Origin: Clostridiales bacterium
Lineage (GTDB): Bacteria; Bacillota; Clostridia; Lachnospirales; Lachnospiraceae
Direction: 5' to 3'
DNA: 64,000 nucleotides
Assembly (NCBI GenBank): GCA_021204045.1
Contig: JAJQAA010000039.1
Location: 1 to 64,000, forward strand
A program made the position numbers and the translations under genes. Below the pieces are notes generated by a model. It was not told the DNA's origin. It ran no database searches and saw only the letters and a program-made list of their open reading frames with translations. Positions 53,820-62,584 of this stretch are shown piece by piece. The first letter of the stretch is position 1, and every line of letters begins with the position of its first letter.

Positions 53820-53997
53820 AATACATTCCTCCTGTTATATAGTTTTTGTTTTTGTGAGTCTACTATAAAAAATAACGCGGAATCTGTATAGAATTTAATT
53901 TTTCAAAGCTTCACAATTCCTTTAATTTCTGATGCGAAGATGCAGAAAAAGAAAATATTTTTTTTTTCAGTAAAGGGCGAAAAATCGGTTCACAAAA

Positions 53998-54006
53998 TGG
54001 TATAAT
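53998..54006 (+). promoter_or_regulatory. Extended -10 promoter of the AraC gene
   Basis: TGG plus TATAAT (54001-54006), 80 bases before the start; no good -35, so activation is likely. The TRAP operon promoter in the same 268-base gap was not identified with confidence. Confidence 0.45.
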
Positions 54007-54087
54007 CATGGAGGAATGCTTGTTTCCACACGGAAAGTATATTAAAATAAAGACAATTGGGGAAACGAACAAGGGAGAGAATCTTAA

Positions 54088-56385
54088 GTGAAGGGGTATA
54101 TAAGCAGTATTCGGCGATTTAAGCTCAGAAGCGTTTTTCTTCGCTTTTACAGTCTGATTTTTACGCTGGTGATTATTATGGCACTGATTTTTGCCATTTA
54201 CATCTACCGGGTATATATTTCCAACTTCGCGTCGGAGCAGAGAAATTCACAGGAATCGTTTTTGTCTCAGGTGACGGAGCGAATGGATAATTCTGTCTAT
54301 TTTCTCGATAAAACCATGGCTTCTCTGGCCGGCGACGTTCAGATTCTGGAAGCGGTGATTATCCCTTCCGCAGAAAATTCCAAGCGGAATTTTGAAACTG
54401 CGTCTCTTTTGCGCCAGAACGTGGACAATTTCGATTATATCAACAAAATTTATCTTTATGAGGATACCGCGAAGCTTCTTTATACCTCTTCAGGGACAGT
54501 GGAAACGATAGAACAGTCCGCGTACCGTACCTTGGTACAAAGCTGTATCCGAGATCACAGGGAAGACCTGCCTCTGGAATCTGCGGGAAACAAAAGTTCA
54601 TCAAGAGTATTGTCGTACGACGGGCAGATTTTTCTGATGCACCAGTTTGTTCCCGGAAAAGACGGATTTCTTGGTACCCTGATCGCGGAAATAAACAAAG
54701 ACGCACTGTTTTCCAGTCTACAGGAACGTCTGTCCGCACAGGATTATCAGCTGGAAATATATGATTCTTATGGAAATCTTTTTTATCAGGGGGGGATAAA
54801 AGGCGAGCAGGAACCGGGCAGCTTAAGTCTGACCCAGACATCCGTTTATACCGGTTGGGATTATGTCCTCTCGGTACCGCCTTACGCGTCGCTTACTCTG
54901 GGAGCGTATTTCCGGCTGATGTTGCCGTTTTTTATTTTTCTGCTGGCGGCCGGTCTTATTTTTGCCTTTCTGATTGCTTCTCAGGTCTACACTCCGATTT
55001 ATAAGTTACTGCTTTCTATCGATCCCGTTCTGCCGGAGGCATGGAAAGCCAGAAAACCGTCGGCGATGGATGACGCGAAGGAAGCGCCTCAAGCATCGAT
55101 CAGTGAGATGGATCTGCTGGCCAGTACCTATCGGAACCTGCGGAAGAATCAGCAGGAAAGCGAGGAGTTTATGGAACAGGCCAGACCGGAGCTGGAAGCG
55201 ACTCTTTTACAGGATATCATTATGGATATCTGGAGTGAGGACGAGAAGGCGCAGCTGCAGCAGCAGCTGTTAAGCCTGCGCAGCACGCTGTCTGTCGAAG
55301 GAAAATATCAGAGCTTTCTGATCTATCTTCCGTTGACGGAAACGACGGAAAACCTGATGCAGTATATGTCTTTTAAGCAGATTCAGGCATTGATTACAGA
55401 GCGGTTCTCTTCGGAGTGGGGATCAATCTATTTCCTCCGCCCACAGAAAGAGGAATTCATATTTGTAATACAATATCCAGAGGATTTTTCAGTAGCCAGG
55501 ATCAAGCAGATTCAGGCAAATCTTCAGGGACAGATTTCGCGGGAGCTGGCTGCCTTCAGCGACGGGAGTATGCTGGTATCCGGGAAAATTTATCAGGATC
55601 TGTTCCATGTGGCGCATTCGTATCATGAGGCAAAGGAAGAGCTGCGCAAGCGGTTGTACTATCATACAGAAGAAAACGCGAAGCAAGGAGGCAGTCCGGT
55701 ATTATCCGCAAATGAGAGTTATTTTGTTTCCCAGCTTCAGGTATTTCAGAACTTTCTGACGTCAGGGGAAATCACACTTGGGGAAAACCAGCTGACCCAG
55801 TTTTTAAAAGAAGTGTGTGTGATCGAAGGGAGCATGGAGAAGAAACGCTACTGGTGCGTACAGGTTCTGGATGCGCTGGTGGAAAAAACGCTGGATTATC
55901 AGACGGAAGAGGAACGATTCCGTAGCGAAGAATATCACCGCATCTATCAGGATCTGGAGCGGGTGGCGGATCAGAAAACGCTTTATCTGTTTATGGTAAA
56001 AGAAACCTCCGGCCTGCTGGAATTCCTGAAAAAGGAGAATAACAAGAAACAGCAGAAGCTGATTCTGAGGGCGAAAGAGTATATGCAGCAGCATTATAGC
56101 GACAGCAATTTGTCCATTCATCAGATCGCGGAATCCGTGGGGATCAGCGATACGTATCTGAGCAGTATTTTTACGCAGTTTACCGGAGAGAATCTGATAA
56201 GCTATCTGAATTCCTATCGCGTGCGTATGGCCAAGGAGCTGCTTGCGAACAGCCGGATTATTATCAAGGATGTGGGCTTCAAAACCGGTTTTAATACAGT
56301 ACAGAATTTCAACCGTGTTTTCAAGAAGAACACCGGCATGACGCCATCCGATTTCCGGAAACAGAAGTTGAAAGAAAAAGCCTGA
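54088..56385 (+). CDS. Membrane-anchored AraC family regulator (sensor domain plus HTH)
   Basis: A 765-residue one-component regulator. Membrane helix 1 lies at about 18-42, an extracytoplasmic sensor of about 230 residues follows (Cache-like), helix 2 is at about 275-302 (LPFFIFLLAAGLIFAFLIA), then a linker of about 350 residues and a C-terminal AraC domain (about 660-762: AESVGISDTYLSSIFTQF and DVGFKTGFNTVQNFNRVFKK). The likely start is a GTG at 54088 after GGGAG. Divergent to a TRAP operon, so it probably senses that substrate or its catabolic signal outside and controls the transporter. Base composition is more AT-rich than the window average. Confidence 0.9.
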   Translation: MKGYISSIRRFKLRSVFLRFYSLIFTLVIIMALIFAIYIYRVYISNFASEQRNSQESFLSQVTERMDNSVYFLDKTMASLAGDVQILEAVIIPSAENSKRNFETASLLRQNVDNFDYINKIYLYEDTAKLLYTSSGTVETIEQSAYRTLVQSCIRDHREDLPLESAGNKSSSRVLSYDGQIFLMHQFVPGKDGFLGTLIAEINKDALFSSLQERLSAQDYQLEIYDSYGNLFYQGGIKGEQEPGSLSLTQTSVYTGWDYVLSVPPYASLTLGAYFRLMLPFFIFLLAAGLIFAFLIASQVYTPIYKLLLSIDPVLPEAWKARKPSAMDDAKEAPQASISEMDLLASTYRNLRKNQQESEEFMEQARPELEATLLQDIIMDIWSEDEKAQLQQQLLSLRSTLSVEGKYQSFLIYLPLTETTENLMQYMSFKQIQALITERFSSEWGSIYFLRPQKEEFIFVIQYPEDFSVARIKQIQANLQGQISRELAAFSDGSMLVSGKIYQDLFHVAHSYHEAKEELRKRLYYHTEENAKQGGSPVLSANESYFVSQLQVFQNFLTSGEITLGENQLTQFLKEVCVIEGSMEKKRYWCVQVLDALVEKTLDYQTEEERFRSEEYHRIYQDLERVADQKTLYLFMVKETSGLLEFLKKENNKKQQKLILRAKEYMQQHYSDSNLSIHQIAESVGISDTYLSSIFTQFTGENLISYLNSYRVRMAKELLANSRIIIKDVGFKTGFNTVQNFNRVFKKNTGMTPSDFRKQKLKEKA

Positions 56386-56420
56386 CAGGAAGCCGTACAT
56401 CTTCGTAGCTTCCTGTCAGG
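56381..56420. other. Perfect 13-bp hairpin containing the AraC stop codon
   Basis: CCTGACAGGAAGC (56381-56393) and GCTTCCTGTCAGG (56408-56420) with a 14-base loop; the stop codon is in the left arm. No T-run on either side, yet it stands between two convergent genes. Confidence 0.7.
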
Positions 56421-56442
56421 ACAGAATGATGAATGGTGATAC

Positions 56443-57327
56443 TCAAAGCTGCCGCTGCTTCTCTTCCTGGACGAAGGCGTGAAGATCATCGATCTTGCTC
56501 ATCAGGTAGGTGTTCCATTCTTTGGAATCAATGAACGGGTTGGGAGAAGGATGGACCTTCTGAATTTCCCGCTTTTCTAATGTCTTATTATTTTCGCAAT
56601 GATTTCCGAGAAAAATATCGACGGGCCGGTCTGCTACCTTGAGGATGGATTCTTCATAGATCTTCCACATCCGGTGTTCGGTATCGCCCATTTCATCCAG
56701 ATGGGCGCAGGTGAGCGTGTTGAAGCCAAATCCGCCGTAGTAGCCGCAGCGCAGCGTCCTGCCATTTTCACAGGCGTCAAAGAACATGGCTACGCAGCCT
56801 TCCGTGTGGCCGGGAACCAGAACGCACTGGATCGTCGTATTGCCAAAGGTCAGGATATCGCCGTCGCGGATCACTTCATCCGGAGTAAATACGTCGTCCA
56901 TCACATCCGGGCTGTCCTGGAGGAAAGAAAATTCCGGATGCTCCGCAAACATCCTGGCGTCCGGCTCCGCCAGATACAGCCTGGTGCTGAACATATCGCG
57001 GAAGAATGTGGCAGCCCCCACATGATCCAGATGGCCGTGCGAGGAAATGATCCATTTCACATCGTCGGGACGAAACCCCATTTCCCAGATGGAATGAATC
57101 AGGAGATGTTTGGCGCCCACATTTCCGGAGTCGATGAGCAGGAGGCCGTCTCCTGTGTCAATCAGATGCACACAGACCCAGCTGTCTCCCACATAATAAA
57201 CATTTCCATAAATCTGAAACGGGTGCACATAGCGCTTTTCCTGATGGGTAGCGTATATGGCTCCGTAACTGCTGTAAAACCGTTCCCGTTCTGCCTGTTT
57301 CTTCTCATAATCGCTTCTGATCGACAT
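56443..57327 (-). CDS. Metallo-beta-lactamase-fold hydrolase
   Basis: A 294-residue MBL-fold protein. The zinc motif ISSHGHLDHVGAA (H97, H99, D101, H102) is followed by VPGHTEGCVA and LGNHCENN. The fold covers thiolesterases, lactonases and other hydrolases; the substrate is not evident. GGAGG lies 7 bases before the ATG. It is convergent with the AraC gene and, with the TRAP genes on the other side, may be a catabolic partner, but no pathway can be drawn. Confidence 0.87.
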   Translation of the reverse strand: MSIRSDYEKKQAERERFYSSYGAIYATHQEKRYVHPFQIYGNVYYVGDSWVCVHLIDTGDGLLLIDSGNVGAKHLLIHSIWEMGFRPDDVKWIISSHGHLDHVGAATFFRDMFSTRLYLAEPDARMFAEHPEFSFLQDSPDVMDDVFTPDEVIRDGDILTFGNTTIQCVLVPGHTEGCVAMFFDACENGRTLRCGYYGGFGFNTLTCAHLDEMGDTEHRMWKIYEESILKVADRPVDIFLGNHCENNKTLEKREIQKVHPSPNPFIDSKEWNTYLMSKIDDLHAFVQEEKQRQL

Positions 57328-57355
57328 AATTTCTCCTCCTGCCGTTTTGATATTT

Positions 57356-57383
57356 ATTATAATCTTTTAAATTTATTTGAAAA
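57356..57383 (-). promoter_or_regulatory. Promoter of the MBL-fold gene
   Basis: Minus strand TTTTCA (57378-57383), 16 bases, TATAAT (57356-57361). The surrounding 57328-57520 gap is AT-rich and otherwise empty. Confidence 0.5.
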
Positions 57384-57525
57384 GTTTCTGTTTTTTCGAT
57401 TCGGAGCAAATCTTTTGTTCTGGAAGAGAAATTTTAAAAACCAAAGAATTTTTAAACACAAAGAGAAAAATCGGTTCTGATTTTCTGAAATTAAAGAGAC
57501 TGTCGAGAAACAGGTGAACCCGAAC

Positions 57526-57563
57526 AAAAAGTGACCATCCGCAGCAATTACAGCAGATGGTCA
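57526..57563 (-). terminator. leuA terminator
   Basis: Minus strand TGACCATCTGC pairs with GCGGATGGTCA (one G-T) across a 10-base loop, followed by CTTTTTG (57526-57563). Confidence 0.75.
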
Positions 57564-57582
57564 TTTTCTTTGTTTTTCCTGT

Positions 57583-59256
57583 TTATGAATAGAACAGCCG
57601 GTTCACCGCGCTGAAAATACCGCGCACAGACGCTCTTGTAATATTCGAGCTGATGCCGACGCCGTAGGTCACACGACCGGTCTCCTGATCCATCAGATGG
57701 ATGTATGAGGCCGCCTGGGCGCTGGAACCGGCGCGAAGCGCGTGCTCACTGTAATCCAGCACCTTGATCTGGATGCCCAGCGTCTCTTCCAGGCCGCGCT
57801 GTACGGCATCGATCGGGCCATTGCCTACTCCCTCAAACGATTTTTCAATGCCATGATCCGTGTAAATCACCTTCGCCAAAGTCGCGTAAACATCCTTTTC
57901 AACTTCTGTATCCGTGATCTGGCACTTACGGAAGTGCATCGGCTCCTTTTTGTCGAGGTAGTTTTTGCGGAACTCACTCATAATCTGCTCCGGAGCCACC
58001 TCGCCCTGTCGCTCGGAAATCTTCTGGATAATATCAGCGAACTCCTTGTGCATGCCCTTCGGCAGCCGGAATCCGTAAAACGTATCCATGACAAACGCGA
58101 CGCCGCCCTTGCCGGACTGGCTGTTGATACGGACGATCGGCTCGTAAACACGGCCGATATCAGACGGGTCGATCGGCAGATAGGGAACCTCCCAGTAATC
58201 GCCGCCACGCTCCTTCAGCGCCTGCATGCCCTTGCTGATCGCGTCCTGATGCGAACCGGAAAATGCGGTGAATACCAGCTTGCCCGCATATGGATGACGC
58301 TCATCGATATCCATCTTTGTGCAGCGCTCATATACCTCGGCAATCGCACGCACATCCTCAATCTCCAGTTTCGGATCGATCCCCTGCGAGAACATATTGT
58401 ACGCCAGGGTAAGAATATCCACATTACCCGTGCGCTCACCATTTCCGAACAACGTACCCTCGACGCGGTCCGCGCCCGCCAGCAGAGCCAGCTCCGTGGC
58501 CGCCACACCGGTGCCGCGGTCATTGTGCGGATGAACGCTGAGTACAATGCTGTCACGATCTTTGAAATGCCGATCCATCCACTCGATCTGATCCGCATAG
58601 ACATTGGGCGTTGTCATCTCCACTGTGGACGGCAGATTAAAAATAATCGGTCGTTCCGGCGTCGCCAGTCCCCAGGTGTCCTGAACCGCCGTGCAGACCT
58701 CAAGCACATAATCCAGCTCCGTACCGGTAAAGCTTTCCGGGGAATACTCCAGTAACATATCGCCGTCATAATCCGCCATGTATTTCTTAACCAGCTCAGT
58801 CCCGTCAATCGCGATCTGCTTCACTTCTTCTTTGCTCGCATGGAACACCACATCCCGCTGCAGAGTTGAGGTGGAATTGTAAATATGAACGACCACCTTC
58901 TTGATCCCCTGAATCGCCTCAAACGTGCGTTTGATCAGATGCTCACGGCACTGCACCAGCACCTGGATGCGCACGTCCTCCGGAATCATCCTGCGCTCCA
59001 CCAGCTGACGCAGGAAATCATACTCAATCTGGGACGCGGACGGGAAACCAACCTCGATTTCCTTAAAGCCCAGCTTCACCAGCATATTGAAGAACTCAAT
59101 CTTTTCTTCCACGACCATCGGCTCGACCAGAGCCTGATTGCCGTCGCGCAGATCCACGCTGCACCAGACCGGCGCTTTCTCAATCTGCCGGTTCGGCCAC
59201 TCCCTCTCCGGATAGTCCACTACCGGCACTCGTTTGTACTTTTTATAATTCAACAT
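57583..59256 (-). CDS. leuA: 2-isopropylmalate synthase
   Basis: A 557-residue LeuA condensing acetyl-CoA with 2-ketoisovalerate, the first committed step of leucine synthesis. Metal and active-site motifs: CSVDLRDGNQAL (residues 32-43, catalytic Arg 37), VHPHNDRGTGVA (HxH) and AFSGSHQDAISKGMQA; the C-terminal region from about 430 is the LeuA regulatory domain that binds leucine. It belongs to the long 2-IPMS branch. The ATG at 59256 suits the AGGAGG 10 bases upstream better than the one at 59265. leuBCD are not in the window. Confidence 0.95.
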   Translation of the reverse strand: MLNYKKYKRVPVVDYPEREWPNRQIEKAPVWCSVDLRDGNQALVEPMVVEEKIEFFNMLVKLGFKEIEVGFPSASQIEYDFLRQLVERRMIPEDVRIQVLVQCREHLIKRTFEAIQGIKKVVVHIYNSTSTLQRDVVFHASKEEVKQIAIDGTELVKKYMADYDGDMLLEYSPESFTGTELDYVLEVCTAVQDTWGLATPERPIIFNLPSTVEMTTPNVYADQIEWMDRHFKDRDSIVLSVHPHNDRGTGVAATELALLAGADRVEGTLFGNGERTGNVDILTLAYNMFSQGIDPKLEIEDVRAIAEVYERCTKMDIDERHPYAGKLVFTAFSGSHQDAISKGMQALKERGGDYWEVPYLPIDPSDIGRVYEPIVRINSQSGKGGVAFVMDTFYGFRLPKGMHKEFADIIQKISERQGEVAPEQIMSEFRKNYLDKKEPMHFRKCQITDTEVEKDVYATLAKVIYTDHGIEKSFEGVGNGPIDAVQRGLEETLGIQIKVLDYSEHALRAGSSAQAASYIHLMDQETGRVTYGVGISSNITRASVRGIFSAVNRLFYS

Positions 59257-59454
59257 GTCAATCATTCCTCCTGAAAACTGTATTATGATTTTTCATTTAC
59301 CGATACGTCTTGTAAAAATCCGATATAAAATCCATCTACAGCTTCACAGTCGGTAAATCACACCATAGTGCTTGACAATAAACAGCGTCACTCGCCTTGT
59401 CTCAGCCCCATAATCGCATCAGTCCTTTTCTTATAAATTCAGATAGCCGACGAC
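59257..59454. other. leuA upstream region, no clear promoter
   Basis: 198 bases between the terminator at 59455 and leuA. I find no confident promoter, T-box or leucine-codon leader peptide. Confidence 0.4.
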
Positions 59455-59489
59455 AATAAAAGTATTCCCGGATGCGGCACATCCGGGAA
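59455..59489 (-). terminator. Terminator of the gntR-dctPQM-uxuA operon
   Basis: TTCCCGGATG and CATCCGGGAA form a perfect 10-bp stem with a 5-base loop (59465-59489); on the minus strand TACTTTTATTG follows. Confidence 0.75.
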
Positions 59490-59558
59490 CAATCGCTCGA
59501 CCTCTCTGTCGCTATGTTTTCTCATTCTAACACACTTGGCGGCTCATGGCAAGTGATT

Positions 59559-60581
59559 TTACCAGGAAAATCCCGGACCTTCTTTCTTATCATCATAATC
59601 CATCATGGAGATCATCCCCTGAAGCTTCCCAATCTCATAGGCGCGCGCCCGATGTCCAAAGGGGGAATCGTGATCCATAATCGGCACATGATCTTCACAG
59701 ACATATCCCTCGAAGCCAGATTTTCTCAGGAGACGCATCACCTTTGCCGGATCAAAATTCCCCTCGCCCAGATAGCATTCCCGGAAGTGATCCGGAGTTC
59801 CTATCACATCACGGAAATGGACATAGAAAATCTTTCCCTTCGGGCCAAAATACCGGATAAACTGCTCTACCGCCTCAGCTCCTCCCATCTCAGAGCAACA
59901 GCCCAAACATAAATCAATCCCCCAGGCAGGACTGTCCGTCTCCTTTTCCGCTCGAACATAACTCTCGAAGCTGTTAAATATCCTTGCTACGCCGGAAACT
60001 ATGGATACCGGCGGATCGTCCGGATGGAGCGCCATTTTCACTCCCGCCTTTTCTGCTTCCGGCAGGATCGCTTTCATAAAATACTGATAATTTTTCCACA
60101 TATCCTCCGGATCCGGGATCTCCACATCGAGGCGTGCTTCATAATTGACGAGATTTCCATTTTCCCTGGCCACTTTATCACTATAGGCAGAGACCCTGGC
60201 ACCGCCTCTCGTCTGTTCATTGTAAGAAGTACGCCATACAAAAGTCGGGGTAAAATGATACCCAAAATAAGGAATTCCCAATTTTCCAAAGCTGCGGATC
60301 AGCCCAATATAATTTTCAATCTGTTCATCCCGCCCGGGCAGGCCAAGCATGACCTTATCGTAAAACCGGATTGGAACGTTTTCAATGCAAACCAGCTTTA
60401 CGCCACAGGCCTCCGTCATTTCCTTATAGTTTTTAATATCCTCAAAGGCCCATGTTTTTTCTCCGGGAATATCCGGGGTATTGTATTGAATATCCGTAAC
60501 TCCAAGCTGCAGAAAATACCGGATGGTTTCCTTGTCAATTGTATTTAGCTGACATCCCATTAATTTTATTTTTCCACTCAT
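59559..60581 (-). CDS. Mannonate dehydratase-like enzyme (UxuA family)
   Basis: A 340-residue TIM-barrel protein. UxuA-family features are the MALHPDDPP motif, GIDLCLGCCSEMGG and YVHFRDVIG with metal-binding His and Asp; the C terminus has CEDHVPIMD instead of the PDHGHQ of E. coli UxuA, so this is a distinct branch. UxuA dehydrates mannonate to 2-keto-3-deoxygluconate. The neighbouring TRAP transporter and GntR regulator fit uptake and breakdown of hexuronates or related sugar acids. AGGAGATC lies directly before the ATG. Last gene of the operon. Confidence 0.82.
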   Translation of the reverse strand: MSGKIKLMGCQLNTIDKETIRYFLQLGVTDIQYNTPDIPGEKTWAFEDIKNYKEMTEACGVKLVCIENVPIRFYDKVMLGLPGRDEQIENYIGLIRSFGKLGIPYFGYHFTPTFVWRTSYNEQTRGGARVSAYSDKVARENGNLVNYEARLDVEIPDPEDMWKNYQYFMKAILPEAEKAGVKMALHPDDPPVSIVSGVARIFNSFESYVRAEKETDSPAWGIDLCLGCCSEMGGAEAVEQFIRYFGPKGKIFYVHFRDVIGTPDHFRECYLGEGNFDPAKVMRLLRKSGFEGYVCEDHVPIMDHDSPFGHRARAYEIGKLQGMISMMDYDDKKEGPGFSW

Positions 60582-60611
60582 ATTGATCTCCTTATAAATC
60601 TTATGCCTAAT

Positions 60612-61886
60612 CTATAGTCCCGTAAGCAGAAGCGTGATGCCAGGAAACAAATTGATCAGAACCAGAACGCCCAGAAGCGCTACATAATATGGCATTACCG
60701 CTTTAAATGCCCGGTCAAAGGATATCCCTCCGATTTTTGCCATGACAAAAAGGCATAATGCCATCGGCGGCGTTAACATTCCGATCATCAGAAGAAGAAT
60801 CATAATAACGCCAAACTGCACCGGACTCATCCCTATAGCACGAACAATCGGCATAAGAACCGGAAGGGTGACGAGAAGAGCTGATGTAGTCTCCATGAAT
60901 GTCCCTACAAACAGTAAGAACAGATTAATCAACAGGAGAATCAGCCACGGGTTACTGGTCATACTGAACAAAAGGTCGGCACTCCGCTCCGCCACCTTCT
61001 CTGTTCCGATCATCCATGCGAACACAGTTCCCGTCGCGATTAAAAGCATTACCATGCCAATGCTCTTGATGGAATTTTTCATAATTCCCATCAGGCTCTT
61101 CCAGGTCATCTCACGGTAAATAAACACTCCTAGAAACAGTGAATAAGCCGCAGCAATCGCCGCCGTCTCCGTTGGAGTGGCGACCCCGGTGAGCATTCCG
61201 ACAATCAAAATTACCGGAGAGAGAAGTGCCCAAAATGCCTCCCGGAACGCTGCCCATATCTCACTCAGATTCGCTCTTTGGCTTTTTGGGTAATTTCTTT
61301 TCTTTGATATCAGGTAGACAACGAGCATCATAAATCCCGCCATCAGAACACCTGTCGGAATCCCGGCCAGAAACAGTGCGCCGATTGATGTCCCGCTCAT
61401 GATCCCATAAAGTACCATCGGACTACTGGGAGGAATAATCGGCCCTATCGTCGAGGAAGCCGCTGTAATTCCAACTGAAAAATCCGGGTCATAGCCCGCG
61501 TCTACCATGGCTTTAATTTCTACATTCCCAAGGCCGGCCGCATCCGCGATTGCTGAACCGGAAACTCCGGCAAAAAATACACTTGACAGAATATTAACAT
61601 GTCCCAGCCCTCCCGTAATATGTCCGACCAGCACATTCGCAAAGCGAAACAGACGCTTGGTAATCCCGGAGCTGTTCATCAGCTCTCCAACGAGAATAAA
61701 GAAAGGGGCGGCCATAATCGTGTAGGAAGCGGATCCACTCACCATTGCCTGTGGGATAAATGTGGACGGGACGGAATTCGTCAGGAGCGCATAGGCCAAA
61801 GTAGTAACCAACATACAGAAAGCTGCCGGTACACGGATTAACAGTAATACCAGAAACAATACAATAATACATATTCCTGTTGTCAT
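60612..61886 (-). CDS. TRAP transporter large permease (DctM)
   Basis: A 424-residue DctM, about 12 membrane helices. It shows NVLVGHITGGLGHVNILSSV, GPIIPPSSPMVLYGIMSG and MIGMLTPPMALCLFVMAKIGG. It differs from the other DctM at 51 kb in most positions, so the two TRAP systems are separate. Overlaps the DctQ gene by 4 bases. Confidence 0.94.
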   Translation of the reverse strand: MTTGICIIVLFLVLLLIRVPAAFCMLVTTLAYALLTNSVPSTFIPQAMVSGSASYTIMAAPFFILVGELMNSSGITKRLFRFANVLVGHITGGLGHVNILSSVFFAGVSGSAIADAAGLGNVEIKAMVDAGYDPDFSVGITAASSTIGPIIPPSSPMVLYGIMSGTSIGALFLAGIPTGVLMAGFMMLVVYLISKKRNYPKSQRANLSEIWAAFREAFWALLSPVILIVGMLTGVATPTETAAIAAAYSLFLGVFIYREMTWKSLMGIMKNSIKSIGMVMLLIATGTVFAWMIGTEKVAERSADLLFSMTSNPWLILLLINLFLLFVGTFMETTSALLVTLPVLMPIVRAIGMSPVQFGVIMILLLMIGMLTPPMALCLFVMAKIGGISFDRAFKAVMPYYVALLGVLVLINLFPGITLLLTGL

Positions 61887-62461
61887 TTCCTTTCCCCTCC
61901 TCTTTCTTCTGAACCCAGCACTTCCTCCATCAGTTTTCTTCCACTTTCCAGTTCCTTTCCGATTTGCTCATCAGAATCTACTACTACGCCTTCAATACTT
62001 CTTCGGGAAATGCAGCGGATAAGAGCATCTATCAGGAACAGAACCATGATCGCACTGCATACCGGCACGGCCAGATAAATCATTCCTCTTGGAATATGGG
62101 TTATTGGCAAAATTGTCTTCATCTGGCGAAGCGAAAGTCCATAACCGTAGTATGTCATATAGCCTGTGAGAAATATCAGCACAAGGATGGTGACCAGATT
62201 GAGCCAATATTTGACGCGCCGTGGCATTTTATTAAAGAAAAAATCCACCGCCACATGACCGCAATGACGGACCGCATAAGCAGCTGCAAGAAACGTAAGC
62301 CAGGCCATCATTAGAACACATAATTCCTCAATCTGCATAAAGGAAAACCGGAACAGGTTACGACAAATTACCTGCGTCAGAACCATGGCAACCAGTAACG
62401 CGGTGAGGATACAGGATGCCGTGAAAACGAATTTATCTAAAAAGTCTGTTATATATTTCAT
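61883..62461 (-). CDS. TRAP transporter small permease (DctQ)
   Basis: A 192-residue protein with four membrane helices (first at 12-32) and a charged cytoplasmic C terminus from about 155. TQVICRNLFRFSFMQIEELCV is the family signature, with RHCGHVAVDFFF in the middle. AAGGAAA lies before the ATG. It is separated from dctP by a terminator-like hairpin. Confidence 0.9.
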   Translation of the reverse strand: MKYITDFLDKFVFTASCILTALLVAMVLTQVICRNLFRFSFMQIEELCVLMMAWLTFLAAAYAVRHCGHVAVDFFFNKMPRRVKYWLNLVTILVLIFLTGYMTYYGYGLSLRQMKTILPITHIPRGMIYLAVPVCSAIMVLFLIDALIRCISRRSIEGVVVDSDEQIGKELESGRKLMEEVLGSEERGGERK

Positions 62462-62540
62462 GTTTTTCCTTTCTGAATAATAACACAGCCTGCATTCAGC
62501 ACTGAATCTGTCTGATGAAACAAGAGCCTTTTTATTGGGT

Positions 62541-62571
62541 ATAAAAAGGGAAGCAGCTGCCTGCTTCCCTT
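62541..62571 (-). terminator. dctP-dctQ intercistronic terminator or attenuator
   Basis: Minus strand: AAGGGAAGCAG and CTGCTTCCCTT, a perfect 11-bp stem with a four-base loop (62546-62571), then TTTAT. Partial termination here would give more binding protein than permease. Confidence 0.8.
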
Positions 62572-62584
62572 CTCCGGCTATCTG

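Noticed and set aside
54010-54042. Tiny leader peptide after GGAGG before the AraC gene
   Set aside because: The GGAGGA directly abuts the ATG, giving no spacing for initiation, and the nine codons have no feature of an attenuator.
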